Assembly (NCBI RefSeq): GCF_001274895.1
Contig: NZ_CP006841.1
Location: forward strand, 1,736,001 to 1,800,000
Reading direction: 5' to 3'
Length of the DNA stretch: 64,000 nucleotides
Source: Corynebacterium lactis RW2-5
Lineage (GTDB): Bacteria > Actinomycetota > Actinomycetes > Mycobacteriales > Mycobacteriaceae
Shown here: positions 56,230 through 64,000 of the stretch, piece by piece
How the letters are laid out: each line of letters opens with the position of its first letter
Position numbering within the stretch: the stretch's first letter is position 1
Position numbers and translations under genes: made by a program
Notes under the pieces: generated by a model
What the model saw: the letters and a program-made list of their open reading frames with translations, nothing else
Databases searched by the model: none
Told to the model about the DNA's origin: nothing

Positions 56230-58521
56230 ATGGCGCAGATTCTCGAGGGTGATGTTCTCGATGAGCGCTATCTGATTGGAGCGGCAATCGCGCGTGGCGG
56301 GATGAGCACGGTGTATCGTGCCACGGATCTCAGGCTGGACCGCCCAGTGGCCGCCAAGGTCATGGACCCGCGCTATGTCGATGACGCTTCGTTCCGCACT
56401 CGCTTCGAACGCGAGGCGCGGGCTGTTGCTCATCTCAACGACGAGTCTCTGGTCAATGTTTATGACCAAGGCACGGACCGTGCGGGACATGTATTCCTCA
56501 TTATGGAGTTGGTGGATGGCGGGACGCTGCGCGAATTGCTGCGAGAGCGCGGGCCTATGCCGCCTCACGCTGCGGCAGCGGTCATGCGCTCTGTCCTGAA
56601 GGCCCTATCTGTGGCCCATTCCCGGAACATGGTCCACCGCGATGTTAAGCCCGAAAATGTCCTGATTTCGTCGACCGGCAAGGTCAAGCTCGCCGACTTT
56701 GGCCTGGTCCGCGCCGCCGCCGATGCCAAGATCACGTCTAACTCAGTCATCGTCGGTACTGTCGCCTATCTCTCCCCGGAGCAGGTGACCGGCCACTCGA
56801 TTACGCCCGCCTCCGACGTCTACTCCGCCGGAGTGCTCCTCTTTGAGCTGCTCACAGGCTCCACGCCGTTTAATGCCGACTCCTCCCTCGGGGTCGCTAT
56901 GAAGCGTCTGAGCGAAGACGTTCCCCCGCCCTCCGAGCTTATCGACGGTGTGCCGGCCGAATTCGATGAACTGGTAGCGGTGGCGTGCATGCGCAATCCG
57001 GCTGAAAGATTCGCTGATGCCGCCGAATTCGCCGAGGCCCTCGACGATATTGCTGTGCGGCTGGCCCTGCCTCCCTTCCGGGTTCCCGCCCCGACGGACT
57101 CTGCAGCCGGTCGGGCCGCGACGCAGGATGAGACCTGGGCGGCCTCCTCCGGCAGGCCGAACAGCTGGAAGGAAACAGCCGCATATCCACAGGATGATTT
57201 TGGAGGTCCCCAGCGGGACCGGACTGGACAATTCCCGGCAGATGACTCGCCGACGACGTTTGCGCAACCGACCGGCGCTGTAATCCCACCGACTACGCCC
57301 GTCCCCGGCCCCGAGCAAACTCAGCCAGAGCTCGGCGGGTACCGAGACCGAGCGCCAGAGGTACCGCCCCATGCCCCAGAGGTGCAGGCACCCGGGAGGA
57401 ACAGGATTGAACCTCGAAGTGCTGCCAAATCCACGCCGCCAGGGCGCCAGCGCACCCGACGAGGATGCGCGCTGTGGATCGTCATCGCGCTGCTGGCGAC
57501 GCTTGGTATGGGGCTCGGCTCGTGGTGGCTCGGCTCTGGCCGGTACGGAGAGGTTCCCTCCATTACTGGGCTATCTCAGCCACAGGCTATGTCCGCGATA
57601 ACCGATGCGGGCTTTGAGCCGGTAGTCGACCGTCGCTATCACAATTCCGTAGCGGCTTCCCAGGTAATTGGAACCGAGCCTGTCGCGGGGCAGCAGGCGG
57701 TACGTGGAGATGATGTCAAGGTTCTGGTAAGCCTCGGCCGTCCTACGGTCCCGCCCTACCCCGCCAATCATTCCCCGCAGGCGTTTAGTGCTGCGCTGGC
57801 GGACCGAACCCTGCAGGAGAAAGTCGGCTCCCCCGTTTACTCCGACGATGTAGAGACGGGAGGCCTAGTCAAGTCCGACCCGTCGCCCGGAGTTTCCGTC
57901 GATGTGGGCACCGCTGTGACCGTGCATTACTCCAAGGGAAAGGCGCCGGTTCAGGTTCCGGACGTTATTGGGATGAGCGAGGACGCGGCCCGTAAGCGAT
58001 TGGAATCCGCGGGGCTGGTGGTCGCGGACGTCAAGAAAGTATTCTCTCGCGATGCAAAGCCGGACGAAGTGCTCGACGTGTCTCCCGGTGCTGGTTCCGG
58101 CCTCATAAAGGGCAGCAGCGTGACTCTTCAGGTCAACAATGGCATCGAGATTCCGCACGTCGTCGGCCGGAAGCAGGACGATGCCCTGCGTGCGCTGGCC
58201 AAGGTGGGAATCAATCAGGTTGAAATCCGCGACGCGGGCCGGTCCTCGCGCCCGAACGGTCGGGTCGAATCAGTCTCTCCGAAGGAGGGGGAGCTGATAG
58301 ATCCCGACAATCCGGCCGCAGTGGTCTACGTTTCGCGCAGAACCGAGGTTCCTAGCCTGCTCGGCCGGACAATTGAGAAAGCTCGGGAAGCCGCCGAGAA
58401 AGCTGGTCTCGAGCTACGAGTCGACGGAAACGCCGCTGACGGCGACCGTATTTTTTGGCAGTCCCCCCGGCCCGGCGCGGATGCCCGAGCCGGGGATACC
58501 GTCACGGTTAAGGGCTTCTAG
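56230..58521 (+). CDS. pknL: Membrane Ser/Thr protein kinase PknL with PASTA domains
   Basis: 763 residues. Kinase domain about 15-275: G-loop AAIARGGMSTVYRA, Lys in PVAAKVMD, catalytic HRDVKPENVLIS, ADFGLVRA, and VGTVAYLSPEQ in the activation loop. A Pro/Thr-rich linker, one membrane helix (LWIVIALLATLGMGLGSWWLG region) and about five extracellular PASTA-like repeats follow (beginning VPSITGLSQPQAMSAI, VPDVIGMSEDAARKRL, IPHVVGRKQDDALRAL, VPSLLGRTIEKAREAA). PASTA kinases sense peptidoglycan fragments or lipid II. M. tuberculosis PknL lacks PASTA domains; the corynebacterial form has them. GAGGG lies 8 nt before ATG 56230. Confidence 0.95.
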   Translation: MAQILEGDVLDERYLIGAAIARGGMSTVYRATDLRLDRPVAAKVMDPRYVDDASFRTRFEREARAVAHLNDESLVNVYDQGTDRAGHVFLIMELVDGGTLRELLRERGPMPPHAAAAVMRSVLKALSVAHSRNMVHRDVKPENVLISSTGKVKLADFGLVRAAADAKITSNSVIVGTVAYLSPEQVTGHSITPASDVYSAGVLLFELLTGSTPFNADSSLGVAMKRLSEDVPPPSELIDGVPAEFDELVAVACMRNPAERFADAAEFAEALDDIAVRLALPPFRVPAPTDSAAGRAATQDETWAASSGRPNSWKETAAYPQDDFGGPQRDRTGQFPADDSPTTFAQPTGAVIPPTTPVPGPEQTQPELGGYRDRAPEVPPHAPEVQAPGRNRIEPRSAAKSTPPGRQRTRRGCALWIVIALLATLGMGLGSWWLGSGRYGEVPSITGLSQPQAMSAITDAGFEPVVDRRYHNSVAASQVIGTEPVAGQQAVRGDDVKVLVSLGRPTVPPYPANHSPQAFSAALADRTLQEKVGSPVYSDDVETGGLVKSDPSPGVSVDVGTAVTVHYSKGKAPVQVPDVIGMSEDAARKRLESAGLVVADVKKVFSRDAKPDEVLDVSPGAGSGLIKGSSVTLQVNNGIEIPHVVGRKQDDALRALAKVGINQVEIRDAGRSSRPNGRVESVSPKEGELIDPDNPAAVVYVSRRTEVPSLLGRTIEKAREAAEKAGLELRVDGNAADGDRIFWQSPRPGADARAGDTVTVKGF

Positions 58522-58551
58522 GCGCCTAGCCCTTGCGTCCCCACCGGAGTT

Positions 58552-59949
<1,398 letters not shown>

Positions 59950-59951
59950 TT

Positions 59952-59957
59952 ATTGTA
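59952..59957 (-). promoter_or_regulatory. Candidate -10 element, leaderless start of aroG
   Basis: TACAAT on the minus strand, 8 nt before GTG 59943. Confidence 0.5.
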
Positions 59958-59977
59958 ACCACAAGCCCCCACTGCCG

Positions 59978-60469
59978 TTAGCCAATAGGCAGAGCCTTCT
60001 CAATTCGCTGGAATTTCACCAGGTTATGCTGCGCGTCTGCCAGCGCATCGTGCTTGCCGTCTTTCTGGCGAGGAAGCCTTGGCTTACCTGCCATTTCCCA
60101 GTACTGCTTCAACTCGCGGGTGTACCGCGGCATGATTTGCGGTAACTTCGTCATATCTCCCCAAAGCTGGACCAGCGCGATATGGTCATACGCCCCTACC
60201 CACGCCCACAGTTCCGGACTGCCGGTACCGGGCACGGTGAGGAAGGAAAAGAGTTCTTCACGAATCTTGTCGCGACTCATCCACAGCGGCGAGGAGGGAT
60301 TCGGCAGCTGGTTGAGGACATTGGCCCGAACCCATGGCCCCGCCTTGCTCTCATCGAATTCAGTAGAGACCGCGTAAAACTCGCGACCATCCTCTGCGAC
60401 TACGCCAATCGACACCAAATCAATCGTTGTACCGTCTTCGATAAATTCGGTGTCGTAGAAATAGCGCAT
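59978..60469 (-). CDS. DEDDh-type 3'-5' exoribonuclease (Rv2179c family)
   Basis: 163 residues. Exonuclease acidic residues: FYDTEF (motif I), WVGAYDHIALVQLWG (motif II) and GKHDALADAQHNLVKF (motif III with His and Asp). The family representative Rv2179c is a dimeric 3' exoribonuclease acting on 3' overhangs. GAGAGGA lies 8 nt before ATG 60469. Follows aroG upstream in the same orientation, as in M. tuberculosis. Confidence 0.9.
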   Translation of the reverse strand: MRYFYDTEFIEDGTTIDLVSIGVVAEDGREFYAVSTEFDESKAGPWVRANVLNQLPNPSSPLWMSRDKIREELFSFLTVPGTGSPELWAWVGAYDHIALVQLWGDMTKLPQIMPRYTRELKQYWEMAGKPRLPRQKDGKHDALADAQHNLVKFQRIEKALPIG

Positions 60470-60508
60470 GTGAGAGTCCTCTCCAGCCTGGTCAGTCCGG
60501 AGACTATC

Positions 60509-61300
60509 TTAGCGACCCCACTTGAACAGCCTGCGGCCGGTCGGCTTTGGTGTCGGGGCGGCGGTGGTGAGAGCGCCGCCCGGCTCAGTGCCCTCCGGGT
60601 ACCCCTCGCCCGCCGCCAGCGAATTTTTCACATCCGCCGCATACGCGTTGACGTATTCCTGGCCGGAGAGCTTCTGAATCTCTACAATCAGGTCATCGGT
60701 GAGGGCGCGTGCCGCGTCGTAATCGTCTTCGTACTGGTCACGGTACTTCGCGGGATCGATCGGATCGCCGATAACAACGCCGACTCGGGCCGGACGCGGG
60801 ATCCACGAGCCAATCGGGTTAGCCTTCTCGGTATCAATCATGGCCATCGGATACACGGGCACACCGGTCTCCAGTGCCACACGAGCAGCGCCGGTCTTGC
60901 CACGATACAGACGACCGTCCGGGCTGCGGGTCCCCTCGAGAGAAATACCCAGCAGATCACCGCGCCCCAGCACCTTGACGCCGGCATTTAGCGCATCGCG
61001 TGCAGCATCGCCGGAAGCCCGGTCAATGGGAACCTGTCCCACTGACGTGAAGAAGAACTTCTGTATTCCGCCCACAAACCCGGGGGTGTTGAAGTACTCG
61101 GCCTTGGCCAGGAAGGTCAGCTGACGGTGGCAGACCAGAGGGAAGTAGAAGTGATCCATGACGGCGAGGTGGTTGGACACCATCAACGCCGGGCCATCGG
61201 CTGGAATCTTTTCCCCACCGATGTAAAACGGCCGGTTATAGACACGTAGCCACGGCCCGATGAGGATGTATTTAAAGAACTTGTACCAGCGATTATTCAC
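60509..61300 (-). CDS. plsC: 1-acyl-sn-glycerol-3-phosphate acyltransferase family protein
   Basis: 263 residues. Acyltransferase block I NHLAVMDHFYFP (HX4D), block II-III GQVPIDRASGDAARDAL and LEGTRSPDGRLYRGK, block IV ETGVPVYPMAMID. Adds the second acyl chain in phosphatidic acid synthesis, or acylates a mannolipid as some family members do; substrate not provable from sequence. GTG start 61300 with TATAGT 8 nt upstream. Confidence 0.9.
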   Translation of the reverse strand: MNNRWYKFFKYILIGPWLRVYNRPFYIGGEKIPADGPALMVSNHLAVMDHFYFPLVCHRQLTFLAKAEYFNTPGFVGGIQKFFFTSVGQVPIDRASGDAARDALNAGVKVLGRGDLLGISLEGTRSPDGRLYRGKTGAARVALETGVPVYPMAMIDTEKANPIGSWIPRPARVGVVIGDPIDPAKYRDQYEDDYDAARALTDDLIVEIQKLSGQEYVNAYAADVKNSLAAGEGYPEGTEPGGALTTAAPTPKPTGRRLFKWGR

Positions 61301-61308
61301 GTAAAGAA

Positions 61309-61314
61309 ACTATA
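61309..61314 (-). promoter_or_regulatory. Candidate -10 element, leaderless start of plsC
   Basis: TATAGT on the minus strand, 8 nt before GTG 61300; no ribosome-binding site. Confidence 0.45.
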
Positions 61315-61376
61315 CATTGCCGAACTATAACTACAGCGCAGGCCACGAAAATTCCCCCAATCCGGGAGGCTTGCGC

Positions 61377-62384
61377 CTATGCTCGCGGCGACTGAGCGGC
61401 CGCTGTCCGGGCCAAATCAGCAACACCAATCATTCCCGCGTCGGCCCCTAGCTGTGCGATTTTAACCTCCGCGATGGGCCGGTAGCCTGCCCCGGTAATG
61501 TGGCGAGAAAACTCGGCCTTCGCAGCGTCTAAGTACAGGCTCGCGGCGCCCGATACACCTCCACCGAGGACTATGAGCTCCGGATCGAAGACATCACCGA
61601 CCATGGCGAGACCACGACCGAGCCAAAACGCAAAGTCGTCTACAGCAGCCTTCGCAAGCTCATCACCTTGCGACGCGGCCGACATGACGTCCATACCGGT
61701 CACGCTGCCGGCCGCCAGCCCGTCGGTAAGCGGAGAAATAAAGCCACCGGACTGGGCGAGTTCGGTCGCGGTGGTCACCAGCGCCGTACCCGAGCAGTAG
61801 CGCTCGAGGCATCCGCGCTTCCCGCAGGAGCACTGTCGACCGTCCGGCACAACGGTGAGATGGCCAAACTCCGGCGCAGTGCCAAAGGCCCCGCGATAGA
61901 TGGAACCGCCGTGCATCATCGCGCCACCGATACCAGTCCCGAGCGCGAACAGGACCCAATTGTCCGCTCCTCGCGCAGCCCCAAAACGGTATTCTCCCCA
62001 GGCTGCGGAGTTCGCGTCGTGCTCGAGCTCGAGCGGCCGCGGCAAAAGCAAGGAAAGACGCCTGACTACATTCGCATCACGCCACGGCAAGTGAGGCGCA
62101 AAACGGACCGTCTGACGATGTTCGTCGAGGAAACCCGCGACTGCGAGTCCAATCGCGCTGACATCGGGAAAACGCTCCACCAGCCGCTCCGAGGTCTGAA
62201 CAATCCCCCTCTCAATCGCGTCGACACTTCCATCAGAGCTGGTCTGCACCCTACAGAGCACCTTGCCCTCGGCGCTGACTACCGATGCGCGGAGGTTGGT
62301 TCCACCGATATCAAAACCGATTGCCGGTCGGCCTTTCGCGCTGCGGTCATCGCGCGGGGGCTCGTAGGAGTTAACGGTGGGCAT
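61377..62384 (-). CDS. glk: ROK-family glucokinase
   Basis: 335 residues. N-terminal phosphate loop GFDIGGTNLRASVV; LEHDANSAAWGEYRFGAARG with catalytic Asp; FALGTGIGGAMMHGGSIYRG; and the ROK zinc motif CSCGKRGCLERYCSG. Phosphorylates glucose with ATP; it is not the polyphosphate PpgK type as far as visible motifs show. ATG 62384 is preceded 8 nt upstream by a perfect TATAAT. Confidence 0.92.
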   Translation of the reverse strand: MPTVNSYEPPRDDRSAKGRPAIGFDIGGTNLRASVVSAEGKVLCRVQTSSDGSVDAIERGIVQTSERLVERFPDVSAIGLAVAGFLDEHRQTVRFAPHLPWRDANVVRRLSLLLPRPLELEHDANSAAWGEYRFGAARGADNWVLFALGTGIGGAMMHGGSIYRGAFGTAPEFGHLTVVPDGRQCSCGKRGCLERYCSGTALVTTATELAQSGGFISPLTDGLAAGSVTGMDVMSAASQGDELAKAAVDDFAFWLGRGLAMVGDVFDPELIVLGGGVSGAASLYLDAAKAEFSRHITGAGYRPIAEVKIAQLGADAGMIGVADLARTAAAQSPRA

Positions 62385-62392
62385 AAGTAACC

Positions 62393-62398
62393 ATTATA
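62393..62398 (-). promoter_or_regulatory. Candidate -10 element, leaderless start of glk
   Basis: TATAAT, consensus, 8 nt before ATG 62384 on the minus strand. Confidence 0.55.
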
Positions 62399-62409
62399 AG
62401 GAATTCGGG

Positions 62410-63549
62410 CTAGAAACCGAGAATCTTGCGAAATCGCGCGGACATCGCATCCCAGGTCCACTCAGCCTCCACATACTCACGCCCGCGACGCCCCATCGTC
62501 ACGGCTAAGTCGCGATCGCCAAGGATTGTCAATAGGCCATGCGCCACCGCACGCGCCGAAGTCCCATCAACTACCAAACCGGTCTGCCCATCGAGTACGG
62601 TCTCGGGAGCGCCGCCAGACTCACCTGCGACGACCGGAACACCACAAGCCTGCGCTTCGAGGTAGACAATTCCCAGTCCCTCAACATCGAGCCCCGCGCC
62701 CCGGGTCCTTGCCGGCATCGCGAACACATCCGCAGCGTTGTAGTACGCCGGCAGATCCTCGTAGGACACCTTGCCGGCAAAAATCACCGAGTCCGCCACC
62801 GCGCACTCGCGCGCCAGGTCGGACAGCGCCCCCCGCCGCGGACCATCACCGACAATCAGTAGTTTCGCTTCCGGATTCGAAGCCAAAACTGCAGGCATAC
62901 TACGAATCAGCATGTCCTGCCCCTTTCGCCGCACAAGGCGGGAAATACACACCACGACCGGTGCGCCCTCAGCAATCGCATGCCGACGTCGAACCATTAG
63001 CCCCTGCTCCACCGAGGGAGAAAAACGCTGAGTATCCACGCCCGAAGGTAGCCGCTCGAAAGCGACGCCTGGCCCAAAAGCCGCGGCAAAGCGAGAACGC
63101 GTGTAGCGAGAGATATAGGTCACAACGTCGCTGGTTCGACCGATTTGCCGGAGCACCTGGCGCGCGCCAGGAATCATCGACCACCCTACCTCGTGGCCGT
63201 GGGTCGTCGAGATTATCCGGCGCGCTCCGGCCCGTCGGCAAGCGGGAGCAAGCAGCCCCAATGGCGCTGCCGCACCGAACCACACTGTGTCGATTTTCTC
63301 CCGCCGGATAATTTCCGCGATCTGTCGCGCGGTGTGCGGGAGCGGCAAGAGGACACGGTCCCGGGCCCGGTACACGCGGTACGGCAGAGAAGCATCGTAG
63401 GCCTCCTGCTCCCCCGTGCTGGTGCGGGTCGACGCGAATACGACTAGGCGTTCGGGGTCGAGGCAGGAACAAAAATCCCGCAGGTAGGACTCGATGCCAC
63501 CCAGCCGAGGTGGAAAATCGTTCGTGATCAGAAGCACTCTACCGGCCAT
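62410..63549 (-). CDS. pimB: GDP-mannose-dependent mannosyltransferase PimB (GT4)
   Basis: 379 residues, GT-B fold. N-terminal LLITNDFPPRLGGIESYLRDF; STTHGHEVGWSMIPGARQ; LPSGVDTQRFSP; donor-site motif GAGLDVEGLGIVYLEAQACGVPVVAG with the EX7E pair. This matches corynebacterial/mycobacterial PimB' (Rv2188c), which adds the second mannose to phosphatidylinositol mannoside; corynebacterial PimB' also acts on glycolipid Gl-A. GGGGGT lies a few nt before ATG 63549. Lies 36 nt downstream of the NlpC/P60 gene, as in Rv2190c-Rv2188c. Confidence 0.93.
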   Translation of the reverse strand: MAGRVLLITNDFPPRLGGIESYLRDFCSCLDPERLVVFASTRTSTGEQEAYDASLPYRVYRARDRVLLPLPHTARQIAEIIRREKIDTVWFGAAAPLGLLAPACRRAGARRIISTTHGHEVGWSMIPGARQVLRQIGRTSDVVTYISRYTRSRFAAAFGPGVAFERLPSGVDTQRFSPSVEQGLMVRRRHAIAEGAPVVVCISRLVRRKGQDMLIRSMPAVLASNPEAKLLIVGDGPRRGALSDLARECAVADSVIFAGKVSYEDLPAYYNAADVFAMPARTRGAGLDVEGLGIVYLEAQACGVPVVAGESGGAPETVLDGQTGLVVDGTSARAVAHGLLTILGDRDLAVTMGRRGREYVEAEWTWDAMSARFRKILGF

Positions 63550-63585
63550 AAACGACCCCCAACTCGAACAGAACTGATTACGCCG

Positions 63586-64000
63586 CTAGTAGCGGACAGC
63601 GCCCTGGTAGGGACCGCCCTGGTCAATCGACACTACCTGCACCGGGATACCGTAGTCGGAGGCGTGAATGATCTGACCATTACCGATGTACATACCGACG
63701 TGAGTCACGCCCGGGTAGAAGCCGATAATGTCACCCGGCTGGAGCTCATCGCGCGAGACCGGCGTGCCGCCGGCCAACTGAGCCTGAGAGGTGCGCGGGA
63801 TAGACTTGCCAATCTGCTGGTATGCCCAGACCATCAGCCCCGAGCAATCGAACTCGGACGGCCCCGCAGCTCCCCAGGAGTACGGCGCGCCCAGCTTGGC
63901 CATAGCAGCATCGACCGCGGCGGACGAGCCGAGCAAATCCTTCAGCCCTTCCGTGACGGGGTTATTCTTCAGCATCCACGCAGAACGCTGATCAGTGCTC
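63586..64000 (-). CDS. NlpC/P60 peptidoglycan hydrolase, 5'-truncated by window edge
   Basis: 138 codons visible; the frame stays open past ATG 63975 to the window end (STDQRSAWMLKNN), so the true start and probably a signal peptide and N-terminal domain lie outside. Catalytic NlpC/P60 domain: FDCSGLMVWAYQQIGKSIPR (Cys), GDIIGFYPGVTHVGMYIGNGQ (His) and IIHASDYG. A secreted D,L-endopeptidase that cuts the stem peptide is expected, related to Rv2190c (RipD/RipC group). The stop codon sits in a short palindrome CCGCTAGTAGCGG. Confidence 0.92.
   Translation of the reverse strand, partial: STDQRSAWMLKNNPVTEGLKDLLGSSAAVDAAMAKLGAPYSWGAAGPSEFDCSGLMVWAYQQIGKSIPRTSQAQLAGGTPVSRDELQPGDIIGFYPGVTHVGMYIGNGQIIHASDYGIPVQVVSIDQGGPYQGAVRY

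Noticed and set aside
55726..56568. 280-codon version of the Rv2175c-like gene
   Set aside because: The extra N-terminal 159 codons lie antisense to pknL and do not resemble the family; GTG 56091 fits known length.

Overview
The window comes from a high-GC actinobacterium of the Corynebacteriaceae, most likely a Corynebacterium. Evidence: a division and cell-wall (dcw) cluster of corynebacterial type without ftsA or ddl but with sepF, yggT and divIVA; a meso-DAP type MurE; the polyprenol-phosphate mannosyltransferase MptA and a PimB-type mannosyltransferase; a PASTA-bearing PknL; an actinobacterial translational T-box ahead of ileS; and gene order close to M. tuberculosis Rv2145c-Rv2190c. The species cannot be fixed from the sequence. 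No rRNA, tRNA, CRISPR array, insertion sequence or prophage was seen.

Layout. 1-10.5 kb: 3' part of treZ, a 1227-residue protein of unknown function (convergent with treZ), ilvA and dnaE1. 10.7-22 kb: a 54-residue small gene, a translationally coupled PLP-lyase/FAD-oxidase pair, rarD, a membrane protein-rluD-lspA operon, two lipoproteins, ansA, a sugar O-acetyltransferase and dinB. 22-46 kb: ileS with its T-box leader, then the division/murein cluster on the minus strand, read mraZ-rsmH-ftsL-ftsI-murE-murF-mraY-murD-ftsW-murG-murC-ftsQ-ftsZ-pgeF-sepF-yggT-divIVA. 46-50 kb: MraZ-type TGGGG repeat operators, a DUF3040 membrane protein, a HEPN-like protein, a GNAT acetyltransferase, LppM and metF. 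50-56 kb: a plus-strand block idsA-crtI-mptA-crtB mixing carotenoid and lipomannan synthesis. 56-64 kb: an Rv2175c-like DNA-binding protein divergent from pknL, then aroG, a 3'-5' exoribonuclease, plsC, glk, pimB and the 3' part of an NlpC/P60 hydrolase.

Most of the window builds or controls the envelope. The dcw genes make lipid II and the divisome; PknL and DivIVA belong to growth control; IdsA, MptA, PimB and PlsC supply polyprenols, mannan and phospholipid; NlpC/P60 cleaves peptidoglycan. Many isolated genes lack a Shine-Dalgarno sequence but have a TAnnnT hexamer 7-8 nt before the start codon, the pattern of leaderless transcripts, and this was used to choose starts.

Points for a second look: a distal array of seven TGGGG-type boxes in both orientations upstream of the mraZ promoter; a near-perfect LexA-like palindrome between the HEPN-like gene and the GNAT gene; the orphan 1227-residue protein; repeats in the ftsZ leader; a terminator between mraZ and rsmH; absence of yggS from its usual place between pgeF and sepF; and carotenoid genes on both sides of mptA. 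All family assignments come from reading the translated sequence, without database searches.
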